This document shows positions 27,896-36,735 of a DNA stretch of 64,000 nucleotides, piece after piece. Made by a program: the position numbers and the translations under genes. The notes beneath the pieces were generated by a model, which worked only from the letters and a program-made list of their open reading frames with translations, was not told the origin of the DNA and did no database searches. Every line of letters starts with the position of its first letter. The first letter of the stretch is position 1. The stretch is from an uncultured Pelagibacteraceae bacterium (GTDB lineage: Bacteria > Pseudomonadota > Alphaproteobacteria > Pelagibacterales > Pelagibacteraceae): positions 161,019 through 225,018 of the forward strand of contig CACPOL010000001.1 in assembly GCA_902635545.1 (NCBI GenBank), given 5' to 3'.

Positions 27896-28908
27896 TTTTT
27901 TACACCAAGTCTATCTTTTATAGTTTTAGATGATGTTGTAAATTCAAATCTATATTTTTCATTTGGCCTTGCCAATTTAAAACAGGCTCTTGCTGCTAAT
28001 GCACCTTCGTGAAAACCTGAAAGAATTAATTTTAATTTTCCTGGGTAACTGCATATATCTCCAACCGCATAAATACCTTTTTGATTAGTCTCAAACTTCT
28101 CTGTATCTACTTCCACAGTTTTTTTATCAATATTAAGACCCCAATTAGCTATCGGACCAAGCTGCATGATTAGACCAAAAAAACCTAATGCATAATCAGT
28201 TTTGAGAGTTTTAACCTCTTTATCGTCACTTTTAATATCTATACTTTCCAATTCATTTTCTCCTTTTATTCCTGTCATTTGAAACTTGGTAAAAAGATTT
28301 ATTTTTCCCTCTTTTGCTAACTGTTTTACTTTATCTACTGTAGCTTGAGCTCCTCTAAAGTCATCTCTTCTGTGAATTAGATTTATTTTTGAGTTTTTTG
28401 ATAACTCTACTGCCCAATCTAAAGCACTGTCTCCACCTCCAAAAATAGTTACAGTTTTACCCTCGAACATTTTTTTGTCTTTAATTGAGTAAAACACAGA
28501 TATATTTTCAAATTTTTCACATTCTTTAATGGGAAATTTTCTTGGCTCAAATGAACCAACTCCACCCGCAATTATTACATTAGGAGTTGAAAAAATAGTC
28601 CCATTATTTGTTTTTACTATCCAGTTTTCATTTTCTTTTTTAAGTTCTTCCACTCTCTCACTTAAATGAAATTTAATATTAAATGGTTTAAGTTGATTCA
28701 TTAAATTATTTGTTAACTCTTCCCCTGTGCATTCTGGAATAGCAGGAATGTCATAAATTGGTTTATCAGGATAAAGTTCAATACATTGTCCACCAATTTT
28801 GTCTAGATTATCAACTATCTCACAATTAAGACCAATCAATTTTAATTGATGTGCTGTAAATAATCCTGTTGGACCAGCTCCTATTATCAATGCATCTGTT
28901 TTATTCAT
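27892..28908 (-). CDS. ferredoxin/flavodoxin--NADP+ reductase (TrxB-like type)
   Basis: 338-aa FAD/NAD(P)H-binding oxidoreductase. Dinucleotide motifs are IIGAGPTG (8-15) for FAD and FGGGDSALDWAVEL (about 155-168) for NADPH. The fold is that of thioredoxin reductase, but the redox-active CxxC is missing, which fits the TrxB-like FNR group (YumC type). The C-terminal FAD motif YAVGDICSYPGKLKL is present. It lies 1 nt after a [2Fe-2S] ferredoxin, its probable partner. Fits electron transfer between NADPH and ferredoxin. Confidence 0.9.
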   Translation of the reverse strand: MNKTDALIIGAGPTGLFTAHQLKLIGLNCEIVDNLDKIGGQCIELYPDKPIYDIPAIPECTGEELTNNLMNQLKPFNIKFHLSERVEELKKENENWIVKTNNGTIFSTPNVIIAGGVGSFEPRKFPIKECEKFENISVFYSIKDKKMFEGKTVTIFGGGDSALDWAVELSKNSKINLIHRRDDFRGAQATVDKVKQLAKEGKINLFTKFQMTGIKGENELESIDIKSDDKEVKTLKTDYALGFFGLIMQLGPIANWGLNIDKKTVEVDTEKFETNQKGIYAVGDICSYPGKLKLILSGFHEGALAARACFKLARPNEKYRFEFTTSSKTIKDRLGVKK

Positions 28909-28909
28909 A

Positions 28910-29230
28910 TTAACTCTGTTTAGATGGAATATTTACTGTTAAGCCATCTAGTTCGTCTGAAACTATTATTTGACAACTCAACCTACTATTTTTTTTTGGT
29001 TCAAAGGCCATATCCAACATGTCTTCTTCACCATCCTCTTTAGCTGGTAACTTATCAAACCATTCATCATTTACATAGACATGACATGTCGCACAAGCCA
29101 TTCCTCCTCCGCAATCAGCATCTATACCTGGAATATCATTTTGAACAGCTCCCTCCATAACTGAGAGACCATTCTGGACTTCAATGCAGTAAGATTTTTG
29201 CTCATGTGTTATATATGTAATTTTTGCCAT
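28910..29230 (-). CDS. [2Fe-2S] ferredoxin (adrenodoxin/plant-like)
   Basis: 106-aa soluble electron carrier. Cluster ligands C40-x5-C46-x2-C49-x36-C86 in [10 protein letters not shown] and LSCQI are complete. A strongly acidic stretch (66-72, DGEEDML) resembles the adrenodoxin-type interaction site. Followed at 1 nt by its reductase. Separated from the upstream proteorhodopsin gene by a terminator. Confidence 0.93.
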   Translation of the reverse strand: MAKITYITHEQKSYCIEVQNGLSVMEGAVQNDIPGIDADCGGGMACATCHVYVNDEWFDKLPAKEDGEEDMLDMAFEPKKNSRLSCQIIVSDELDGLTVNIPSKQS

Positions 29231-29244
29231 TGATTTTAAATATT

Positions 29245-29287
29245 CTAAAAAAAAAATAGGGCAAGTATGTGAACATACTCGCCCTAT
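29245..29287 (-). terminator. rho-independent terminator after proteorhodopsin
   Basis: Stem ATAGGGC(A)AGTATGT (29256-29270) / ACATACT(C)GCCCTAT (29273-29287) with one mismatch (29263/29280) and a 2-nt loop. The minus strand continues into a T-run (29245-29256), so it ends proteorhodopsin messages before ferredoxin. Confidence 0.85.
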
Positions 29288-29311
29288 ATTAATCTTTCAA
29301 AGTAGAACTAA

Positions 29312-30082
29312 TTATCTAGCTCTTCCTCCACTAGCTGACATTGCAGCAGCCCAGATAACTAGACCAAATGCAATTTTGTTAATGAAGTCTGCTAAGTTAT
29401 AGATAACGTTAAGTGAGTTAGCATCTACACCACCAGTTAAGTAACCAAATACATAACCTAATGGATAAATAGCCCAACCTACTGTAACAATCATTCTCAT
29501 AGCTCCAAAAGCAGTAACTAAACTTTTGTTTCCACTTTTAGCTGCAGCTTTTCCAGCTTCACCAGAAAATACTTCAAATAGGATATAGATCCATCCTGCC
29601 ATACCGATCACAAAACCAAGCATAGAATTAATGTATCCTGCTTCTCCTAAATAACCACCGATAAGCATAACTAATGACCCGATTAAAAGTCTCCAGAATA
29701 TGCCAGATGGCACTTTTCTTACAGCGTATAGAATTAAATAAAACTCTATCATTTGTAATGGCACTGTAATTAACCAATCAATATATCTATATACTGTTGG
29801 TGAATCTCCAGTTTGTACCCACACACCTCTCATGTACATGTAGTGAATGAATGCAATACCAGTTACAAGTCCTGCTACAGTTACTGAAGTTCTCCAGCCA
29901 GCTGCAACACTGCCTCTTTCCATAAAGAAAAAAGCTGTAGCTGCTAACATACCCATTGAGATTACCCAAAAGGAAATACCAACGAAGTCGTCAGAAGCTA
30001 AAAGGACAGTTTCAGCGTTTGCTGCACCAGATAGACCCACTAGGGCTAATGCTGCTAAAGCAAACAATTTTAGTTTTTTCAT
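29312..30082 (-). CDS. proteorhodopsin, blue-absorbing type predicted
   Basis: 256-aa light-driven proton pump with signal peptide (1-23) and seven helices. Key residues, with family equivalents: H80 (75), proton acceptor D102 (97), T106 (101), proton donor E113 (108), and retinal lysine K236 (231) in ADFINKIAFG. The spectral-tuning position in RYIDWLITVPLQ is Q110 (105), predicting blue absorption as in open-ocean types. The ATG has a strong Shine-Dalgarno (GAGAGGGAG, 6 nt away). Has its own promoter and terminator, so it is expressed separately from ferredoxin/FNR downstream. Confidence 0.97.
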   Translation of the reverse strand: MKKLKLFALAALALVGLSGAANAETVLLASDDFVGISFWVISMGMLAATAFFFMERGSVAAGWRTSVTVAGLVTGIAFIHYMYMRGVWVQTGDSPTVYRYIDWLITVPLQMIEFYLILYAVRKVPSGIFWRLLIGSLVMLIGGYLGEAGYINSMLGFVIGMAGWIYILFEVFSGEAGKAAAKSGNKSLVTAFGAMRMIVTVGWAIYPLGYVFGYLTGGVDANSLNVIYNLADFINKIAFGLVIWAAAMSASGGRAR

Positions 30083-30112
30083 AAAAAACTCCCTCTCTAG
30101 TTAGTTTTTATT

Positions 30113-30128
30113 TAGTTTATATAAACTA
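30113..30128. promoter_or_regulatory. 16-bp perfect palindrome at the proteorhodopsin transcription start
   Basis: TAGTTTATATAAACTA reads the same on both strands. It covers the predicted start site (about 30127-30129) and would form a hairpin at the extreme 5' end of the mRNA, or serve as an operator for a dimeric repressor. About 30 nt separates it from the ATG. Confidence 0.55.
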
Positions 30129-30134
30129 GGCACA

Positions 30135-30163
30135 AATATAATTGCACCAAAGTTGAGTGTAAA
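30135..30163 (-). promoter_or_regulatory. near-consensus promoter for proteorhodopsin
   Basis: On the minus strand TTTACA (30163-30158) and TATATT (30140-30135) with a perfect 17-nt spacer; predicted start about 30128, leader about 45 nt. Confidence 0.65.
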
Positions 30164-30294
30164 TATCAAAAATAAATAGTTAATTGAAGCCTTATTTATA
30201 GCTATTTTAGGTTGATTTTACTTACTTTTTAAAATTAAATACAACTTTTAACTTAAATAACTAACAAAAATTAACAAAACGGAATCATAATTAA

Positions 30295-32196
30295 ATGTCA
30301 GAAAGCTTTCAGAATATTTATCAAAAATCTATCAATAATCCTGAAGGTTTTTGGCAAGAGGCAGCTAACGATATATTCTGGTTCAAGAAGCCAACAAAAA
30401 TTCTAAATAAGTCGAACCCTCCTTTCTATAAATGGTTTGAAGACGGAGTTACAAATACTTGTTATAACGCATTAGATATACATATAGATCAAGGTCATGG
30501 AGAAAAAATAGCTTTAATTTACGATAGCCCAATAACAGGTAATAAGAGTAAATTTACATATAAAGAATTAAGACTAAAGGTTTCAAAGTTTGCAGGAGCT
30601 TTGAAAAATCAAGGTGTAAATAAAGGTGATAGAGTCATAATTTATATGCCAATGATACCTGAATCTGTGGTCGCTATGCTCGCTTGTGCTAGGATAGGGG
30701 CTATTCACTCTGTTGTCTTTGGAGGATTTGCCTCCAGTGAGTTAGCAAGTAGAATTGACGATAGTAAAGCAAAATTACTTGTAACCGCATCATGTGGTTT
30801 TGAACCTGGAAGAACAATTGAATATAAACCTTTGGTAGATGAAGCCATTAAACAAGCTAATCATAAAATTGAAAAAATGATTTTATTTCAAAGGACTGGT
30901 CATGAAGTAAAATTAAATGCTCCTAAAGAAGTGAGTTGGGAAGAAGTTGTTTCAAGCGCGAAAGAAATAGATTGTGTTGAGATGAATTCAAATGAATTTG
31001 CATATATACTTTACACTTCAGGAACAACAGGAACTCCTAAAGGAATAGTTAGAGATATTGGTGGTCATATAGTTGCATTAAAATGGACAATGAAAAATAT
31101 ATATAATATTAATCAAGGAGATATTTGGTGGTCTGCAAGTGACATAGGGTGGATTGTTGGACATTCGTATATAGTGTATGCACCATTGTTTAAAGGATGT
31201 ACAACAGTGTTATTTGAAGGCAAACCAGTGGGTACACCAGATGCAGGAGCATTTTGGAAAATAATTTCAGATTATAAAGTAAAATCTTTGTTTACAGCAC
31301 CGACTGCTTTTAGAGCAATAAAAAAAGAAGATCCTGAGGGTAAATTTTTTTCTAAATATGATCTTTCTAAATTTGAAAGTCTTTTTCTTGCAGGTGAAAG
31401 GGCAGATCCAGATACCATTAAATGGGCAGAAAATTTACTTAAAGTTCCTGTTATTGATCATTGGTGGCAAACAGAAACAAGTTGGGCAATAAGTTCAAAT
31501 TGCACAGGAATTGAGATGATGAAAACAAAATATGGTTCAGCATGTAAAGCTGTTCCTGGTTATGACGTACAAATTATTAAATCTGATCAAACTCTCGCTA
31601 AACCAAATGAAATGGGTGATATAGTAGTTAAGCTACCTTTGCCTCCAGGAACTTTTCCAACACTCTGGAATGCTGATCAAAGATATAAAGAAAATTACAT
31701 GTCAAATTATAATGGTTATTATCAAACTTATGATGCAGGTCATATTGATGAGGATGGTTATATATGGATCATGTCAAGAACAGATGATATAATTAATGTA
31801 GCTGGTCATAGACTATCAACTGGAGCAATAGAGGAAGTTTTATCTGAACATCAATCTGTTGCTGAATGTGCTGTGCTTGGAATTGCAGATAAATTAAAAG
31901 GTCAATTACCAATAGGACTAATTGTATTAAAAGCAGGAGTAGAAAAAGATAATGAAACTATTTCTAAAGAATGTGTAAAAATGGTAAGAGATAAGATTGG
32001 TCCAGTAGCTGCATTTAAAGTTGCAATCGTAATTAAAAGACTTCCAAAGACAAGATCTGGCAAAATATTAAGAGGAACAATTAGAAAAATTGCAGATAAT
32101 ATAGAATATAAAATGCCTCCAACCATTGATGATCCTGCAATTTTAGATGAAATAAAAGAAGATCTGATCAAAAATAATATTTTGAAAAGTGCTTAA
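30295..32196 (+). CDS. prpE: propionyl-CoA synthetase-like (AMP-forming acyl-CoA synthetase)
   Basis: 633-aa acetyl/propionyl-CoA synthetase of the ANL superfamily. The P-loop-like YTSGTTGTPKG (240-250), the DHWWQTETSW substrate motif and the C-terminal TRSGKILRGT with catalytic lysine K590 (a likely acetylation target) are present. Similarity of the N-terminal start (FWQEAANDIFW) and the tail fits PrpE more than Acs. Activates propionate or acetate to the CoA ester in the cytosol. Divergent from proteorhodopsin across a 212-nt gap. Confidence 0.9.
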   Translation: MSESFQNIYQKSINNPEGFWQEAANDIFWFKKPTKILNKSNPPFYKWFEDGVTNTCYNALDIHIDQGHGEKIALIYDSPITGNKSKFTYKELRLKVSKFAGALKNQGVNKGDRVIIYMPMIPESVVAMLACARIGAIHSVVFGGFASSELASRIDDSKAKLLVTASCGFEPGRTIEYKPLVDEAIKQANHKIEKMILFQRTGHEVKLNAPKEVSWEEVVSSAKEIDCVEMNSNEFAYILYTSGTTGTPKGIVRDIGGHIVALKWTMKNIYNINQGDIWWSASDIGWIVGHSYIVYAPLFKGCTTVLFEGKPVGTPDAGAFWKIISDYKVKSLFTAPTAFRAIKKEDPEGKFFSKYDLSKFESLFLAGERADPDTIKWAENLLKVPVIDHWWQTETSWAISSNCTGIEMMKTKYGSACKAVPGYDVQIIKSDQTLAKPNEMGDIVVKLPLPPGTFPTLWNADQRYKENYMSNYNGYYQTYDAGHIDEDGYIWIMSRTDDIINVAGHRLSTGAIEEVLSEHQSVAECAVLGIADKLKGQLPIGLIVLKAGVEKDNETISKECVKMVRDKIGPVAAFKVAIVIKRLPKTRSGKILRGTIRKIADNIEYKMPPTIDDPAILDEIKEDLIKNNILKSA

Positions 32197-32521
32197 AACT
32201 TATTTATTTCTTATAGGCGCGATCTTTTGTGAGGTGGCTGGAACAATGCTTCTACCAGTATCTCAAAATTTTACTAAATTTATTCCAACAATTTTTCTCA
32301 CAATATTCTATTTAACTGCATTTTATTTATTAACATTCGTGGTTAATAAGCTCCCTATTGCAATTGTTTATGCCACTTGGAGTGGTCTTGGGATATTTAC
32401 CATAGCGATATTAGGTTACATATTTTTTAAACAAACTTTAGGATGGCAGGCAATTATAGGATTATTTTTAATTGTAATTGGTGTTGTTTTAGTAAATACG
32501 TTTACTATAAAACTTAACTAA
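32189..32521 (+). CDS. small multidrug resistance (SMR/EmrE) family transporter
   Basis: 110-aa four-helix membrane protein with the family's first-helix glutamate E15 (FCEVAGTMLLP) and the VYATWSGLG motif in helix 3. Likely exports cationic compounds or guanidinium-type metabolites in exchange for protons. Starts with GTG at 32189, overlapping the prpE stop by 8 nt, so it is probably co-translated with prpE. It is a single SMR gene rather than the paired type; homodimer assumed. Confidence 0.88.
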   Translation: MLKTYLFLIGAIFCEVAGTMLLPVSQNFTKFIPTIFLTIFYLTAFYLLTFVVNKLPIAIVYATWSGLGIFTIAILGYIFFKQTLGWQAIIGLFLIVIGVVLVNTFTIKLN

Positions 32522-33821
32522 ATTTTAGAGGTGTCCCCTCTGGTTCTCCTAGTATCTTACCATCCTGCATTTTTACTTTTCCAGCAATTATTGTAAAAAC
32601 AGGGGTGCCTTTAAACTCATGGCCATGAAAAGGTGACCAACCGCACTTACTTTCTATATTTTCGTTTTTAATAACAATATTTTTATTCATATTCACAATT
32701 GTAAAATCCGCATCAAATCCCTCTTTAATGAACCCTTTATTTTTAATACCGAAAATTTTTACTGGATTTTCACAAACAAGTTTTATTAATTGATTAAGAG
32801 ATAATTTACTTTCATTTACATGATTTAACATTACAGGCATTAAAGTTTGTACACCAGGCATACCAGAGGGAGAATTGGGATATTTTTTATCTTTGTTAAC
32901 TTTTAAATGAGGAGCATGATCAGAACCTATTGTATCATTTAAATTATTTTTAACTGCATACCACAATCTATCATAATGAGATTTATCCCTGATAGGTGGA
33001 TTCATTTGTGCATAGGTTCCAAGTTTATCATAACAGTCCGGTGCATAAATTGTTAAATGCTGAGGCGTTATCTCAAAGGTAATATTACCTTTATGTTGTG
33101 ATAAAAAATCTATTTCTTGTTTTGTTGTAATATGTAGAACATGTGCTCTCTTGTTATAGCGTTCAGCAATTTTTACTATTCTTCTTGTGGAAGAAATCGC
33201 ACACTCCTCACTTCTCCAAATAGGATGAGAATGAACATCTCCATCTTTTACCAGTTTCTTATTAAGATTAAGAATTTCTTCATCTTCTGAGTGAACTGCA
33301 ACCACTTTAGAACTATTTTGAAATACAGTTTCAATATCTTTTTCATCAGCAACTAAAAGATTCCCTGTTGATGAACCAGCAAAAAGCTTGATCCCACAAC
33401 AACCCTCTAAATCTTTCAAATCTGCCAATTCATTTGCATTGTCAGCTGTTGCTCCAAAATAAAAAGCATAATTGCAATACATTCTTTTTTTTGCAAGATT
33501 CAATTTTTTTTGAAATTCTTTTTTTGTTGAAGTTGGAGGATTGGTATTTGGCATTTCAAATACAGCTGTGATTCCTCCTGCAATGGCGGCACGACTTCCA
33601 GAGTGAAGGTCTTCAGTATCAGTTGAACCTGGTTCCCTAAAGTGAGTTTGAGTATCTATACATCCTGGCAAAACTAAAAGGTCTTTTGCATCAATTATAT
33701 TCTTTGCCCCGTTAGAAATTTTACCTATGTTAAGAATTTTTCCATCATTAATAGCTAAATCAACAGTTTTTAATTCTCCATTGATATAACATTGTCCATT
33801 TTTAATTATTAGATCTAACAT
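32514..33821 (-). CDS. pyrC: dihydroorotase (class I type, Gln variant at the metal motif)
   Basis: 435-aa amidohydrolase-fold enzyme of pyrimidine synthesis (carbamoyl aspartate to dihydroorotate). The usual D-x-H-x-H metal motif reads IDTQTHFREPG (55-65), so the first His is Gln (Q58); H60 remains. The remaining ligands are recognisable: a K in CGIKLFAGSS, HSED, VLHITT and the catalytic D in GSDHAPH. The Q-variant motif is shared by a group of alphaproteobacterial enzymes. Whether this one is a true dihydroorotase or a structural paralogue is not decidable here. Convergent with the SMR gene (8-nt overlap). Confidence 0.8.
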   Translation of the reverse strand: MLDLIIKNGQCYINGELKTVDLAINDGKILNIGKISNGAKNIIDAKDLLVLPGCIDTQTHFREPGSTDTEDLHSGSRAAIAGGITAVFEMPNTNPPTSTKKEFQKKLNLAKKRMYCNYAFYFGATADNANELADLKDLEGCCGIKLFAGSSTGNLLVADEKDIETVFQNSSKVVAVHSEDEEILNLNKKLVKDGDVHSHPIWRSEECAISSTRRIVKIAERYNKRAHVLHITTKQEIDFLSQHKGNITFEITPQHLTIYAPDCYDKLGTYAQMNPPIRDKSHYDRLWYAVKNNLNDTIGSDHAPHLKVNKDKKYPNSPSGMPGVQTLMPVMLNHVNESKLSLNQLIKLVCENPVKIFGIKNKGFIKEGFDADFTIVNMNKNIVIKNENIESKCGWSPFHGHEFKGTPVFTIIAGKVKMQDGKILGEPEGTPLKFS

Positions 33822-33872
33822 TTATCAAAAAAGTAATTATATTAAAAATTATAACTAAGCAATTATGAATAT

Positions 33873-34760
33873 ATGAATAACAGCGTATATATACTTGAAG
33901 ACAGAGCAATACTTTATGTAAATGGCTCAGATGCTAAAGATTTCTTACAAAATCTTATAAGTAATGATATTGATAAAGTAACAAACAACTCAAGTTGTTT
34001 TGCCTCTCTTTTATCTCCACAAGGAAAGTTTTTATACGAGTTCATAGTTGTAAAACATAAATCGGGATATTTTATTGATTGTGAAAAAAACCAATCAGAA
34101 GAAATATTTAAACAACTTAATCTTTACAAAATTAGATCAAAAGTTGAAATTCTCAATCTTAGTAACGAATTTGTGATTGCAAGTTTTGGATATGAAAAAT
34201 ATTTATCATTTGAAGGATCTAAAGATATTCTAGGTTTTACCATCAAATATAGAGAGGATCCTATTATTTTAGACCCAAGGAATAAAAAATTAGGAGCTAG
34301 ACTTATTATAAATTTAGAAAAACTTTATTTATCATTAAAAAAATTAAATTTAAAAAATGATAAAATTGAAAATTATTACAACCAAAGCCATATGCTTGGT
34401 ATTGTTCCAAAAAATTTAAATAAATTAAAAAATAAATTGTTTGGAATTGAGTGTAATTTTGAAGAATTGAATGGAATAGATTTTAAAAAGGGATGTTATG
34501 TTGGTCAAGAAAATACAGCCAGAATAAAATTAAAAAATAAACTTACAAAAAGGTTGTTGCCAATAAAGATAATTGACGGGGTACTTAATGAAGATGAAAA
34601 GATTTATAATAATGATATAGAAATTGGAAAAATAGTGATTAATAATGAGTATCCTTTTGCATTGATAAAATTCCTAGATAAAAATTTCAATAAAAAAAAA
34701 ACTTATAAATGTATTAACGGAACTTTTAAAATCTTAATACCAGAATGGCTTAAAATTTGA
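33873..34760 (+). CDS. ygfZ: YgfZ/GcvT-like folate-binding Fe-S cluster assembly protein
   Basis: 295-aa relative of the glycine-cleavage T protein with the diagnostic KGCYVGQE motif (206-213, C208), which distinguishes YgfZ from GcvT. Helps tetrahydrofolate-dependent assembly or repair of certain iron-sulfur enzymes. N-terminal domain residues 1-100 includes LQNLISNDI. Full length for the family. Single-gene unit between pyrC (divergent) and tRNA-Leu. Confidence 0.85.
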   Translation: MNNSVYILEDRAILYVNGSDAKDFLQNLISNDIDKVTNNSSCFASLLSPQGKFLYEFIVVKHKSGYFIDCEKNQSEEIFKQLNLYKIRSKVEILNLSNEFVIASFGYEKYLSFEGSKDILGFTIKYREDPIILDPRNKKLGARLIINLEKLYLSLKKLNLKNDKIENYYNQSHMLGIVPKNLNKLKNKLFGIECNFEELNGIDFKKGCYVGQENTARIKLKNKLTKRLLPIKIIDGVLNEDEKIYNNDIEIGKIVINNEYPFALIKFLDKNFNKKKTYKCINGTFKILIPEWLKI

Positions 34761-34763
34761 TTT

Positions 34764-34849
34764 TGGTGCGGCTAGAGAGACTCGAACTCTCATGGACTAA
34801 GTCCACACGGCCCTCAACCGTGCCTGTCTACCAATTTCAGCATAGCCGC
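34764..34849 (-). tRNA. tRNA-Leu (anticodon GAG), CCA encoded
   Basis: Minus-strand cloverleaf: acceptor GCGGCTA pairs with TAGCCGC, anticodon stem CACGG/CCGTG around loop TTGAGGG, long class II variable arm (TGGAC-TTA-GTCCA), T arm GAGAG-TTCGAGT-CTCTC, and CCA in the DNA. The anticodon GAG reads CTC/CTT codons. No flanking repeat or integrase suggests an attachment site. Confidence 0.97.
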
Positions 34850-34905
34850 AAATATGCCCCACATTAAATCAATGACAAGTAGGTTTCAAATTGATAAATT
34901 TGGTT

Positions 34906-35895
34906 ATGGAATTTAGTCAAGAAGTTAAAAAAGCTACTGACCCAATCTATAAAAAAATATCCAAGGTGATGCCTGAGATTGAATGGTCGATACATGCTCC
35001 TTATATCCACAAAATTAATAAATTAAAAAAAGAAAAAAACGCTGTTATTCTTGCGCACAACTATCAAACACCAGAAATTTATCATGGTATTGCAGATTTT
35101 TCAGCTGACTCTTTAGCGCTTGCAGTAGAAGCGGCCAAAACTTCAGCTGATATTATTGTAATGGCTGGAGTTCATTTTATGGCTGAAACAGCAAAATTAA
35201 TGAGTCCAAATAAAAAAGTTTTATTGCCTGATATGAAAGCCGGTTGCTCTCTCTCATCATCTGTAACTGGTAAAGATGTTAGATTGCTCAAAGAAAAATA
35301 TCCAGGTGTTCCTGTAGTTTCATATGTGAATACATCAGCAGATGTAAAAGCTGAAACAGATGTGTGTTGTACCTCTGCAAATGCAGTAAAAATTGTAAAA
35401 TCTCTTGGTGTAAAAAAAGTAATTTTTTTACCTGATGAATATTTAGCTAAGTATGTAGCTTCACAAACTGACGTTGAAATTATTTCTTGGAAAGGTATTT
35501 GTATAGTTCATGACCAATTTAATGAGAATGAGATAAATAATATTAGAAAAAATAATCCAGGTATTAAAATTATTGCACATCCAGAATGTCCACCAGAAGT
35601 TATCAGAGCAAGTGACTTTGCTGGCTCAACATCTGGTATGATAAATTATGTAAGAGATAACCAACCAAAAAAAGTGATGATGGTTACTGAATGCTCAATG
35701 AGTGACAACATTCAAGTTGAAAATCCAAATGTAGAATTTATAAGGCCCTGTAACCTTTGTCCTCATATGAAAAAAATTACTTTACCTAAAATTTTAGATT
35801 GCTTGGAAAAGGAGACTGGTGAGATTATAATGGATAAAGAAACAATTAATAAAGCTAGACTATCAGTTGAAAAAATGGTTGCTATTGGTAGATAA
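34906..35895 (+). CDS. nadA: quinolinate synthase A
   Basis: [4Fe-4S] enzyme that condenses iminoaspartate and dihydroxyacetone phosphate in de novo NAD synthesis. Counting from the ATG at 34906 (329 aa), the three cluster cysteines are C114 (DMKAGCSL), C199 (WKGICIVH) and C285 (CNLCPHM). The HPECP motif is at 225-229. A TTG at 34891 adds five residues. I favour the ATG; neither has a clear Shine-Dalgarno. nadC follows 6 nt downstream. Confidence 0.95.
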   Translation: MEFSQEVKKATDPIYKKISKVMPEIEWSIHAPYIHKINKLKKEKNAVILAHNYQTPEIYHGIADFSADSLALAVEAAKTSADIIVMAGVHFMAETAKLMSPNKKVLLPDMKAGCSLSSSVTGKDVRLLKEKYPGVPVVSYVNTSADVKAETDVCCTSANAVKIVKSLGVKKVIFLPDEYLAKYVASQTDVEIISWKGICIVHDQFNENEINNIRKNNPGIKIIAHPECPPEVIRASDFAGSTSGMINYVRDNQPKKVMMVTECSMSDNIQVENPNVEFIRPCNLCPHMKKITLPKILDCLEKETGEIIMDKETINKARLSVEKMVAIGR

Positions 35896-35901
35896 CTCTT
35901 T

Positions 35902-36735
35902 GTGTCTGAAATTAGATTAAGTAAAAACTTTATTAAAAATACTGTCAAACTTGCGTTAAATGAGGATTTATATCCCTCAGGTGATATAACTTCAAACTTA
36001 ATCAAAGCAAAAAAAAAAATAAAAGCAAAACTTATTTCAAATCAAAAGGCAATTATTGGTGGATTATTATTTACAAAATATGCATTCAAATTGATTGATG
36101 ACAAGATTAAATTTGTAATTAAGAAAAAAGATGGGTCAATAGTAAAAAAGAATTCGTTGATTGCTACAATCGAAGGAGATGCAAAAAATATACTTATTGC
36201 TGAAAGAGTTGCATTAAATTTTTTATCTCATATTTCTGGCATCGCTACAAAAACATATCAATTTGTAAAATTAGCTGGTAAAAAATGCCAAATTTGTTGT
36301 ACAAGAAAGACAATACCAAACTTAAGAGTAATTCAAAAATATGCAGTAAAATTAGGTGGAGGTACCAATCATAGATTTAATCTAAGTGATGAGTTTTTAA
36401 TCAAAGATAATCATATTGCTAGTTCAAATATAAAAGATTTAGTATCACTTGCAATTAAAAATAAAAAAGGAAAAAAAATTACTGTTGAAGTAGACAATTT
36501 AAAGCAGCTTAAACAAATAATCGGATTAAAATTTGATACTGTTTTATTTGATAACATGAATATACAAAACCTTAAAGTTGGTGTAAAACTTGCAAAAAAA
36601 TATTACGAAACTGAGGCCTCAGGCAATATAACAATCAAAACTATTAAATCTGTTGCCTCAACAGGTGTTAATAGAGTTTCCATCGGCAGCATTACTCACA
36701 GTACCTCTGCAATTGATCTAAAGTTAGAAATTTAA
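35902..36735 (+). CDS. nadC: nicotinate-nucleotide pyrophosphorylase (quinolinate phosphoribosyltransferase)
   Basis: 277-aa enzyme converting quinolinate and PRPP to nicotinate mononucleotide. N-terminal domain with NEDLYPSGDITSNLI; RVALNFLSHISGIAT, CTRKTIPNLR and the C-terminal barrel signature GGGTNHRFNLSDEFLIKDNH are all seen, with EVDNLKQL and FDNMN following. Starts with GTG at 35902, 6 nt after nadA, forming a nadAC pair; nadB is not in the window. Convergent overlap of 4 nt with ppdK. Confidence 0.96.
   Translation: MSEIRLSKNFIKNTVKLALNEDLYPSGDITSNLIKAKKKIKAKLISNQKAIIGGLLFTKYAFKLIDDKIKFVIKKKDGSIVKKNSLIATIEGDAKNILIAERVALNFLSHISGIATKTYQFVKLAGKKCQICCTRKTIPNLRVIQKYAVKLGGGTNHRFNLSDEFLIKDNHIASSNIKDLVSLAIKNKKGKKITVEVDNLKQLKQIIGLKFDTVLFDNMNIQNLKVGVKLAKKYYETEASGNITIKTIKSVASTGVNRVSIGSITHSTSAIDLKLEI

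Noticed and set aside
27892..28908. Thioredoxin reductase.
   Set aside because: The CxxC redox pair is absent and a ferredoxin gene is directly adjacent.
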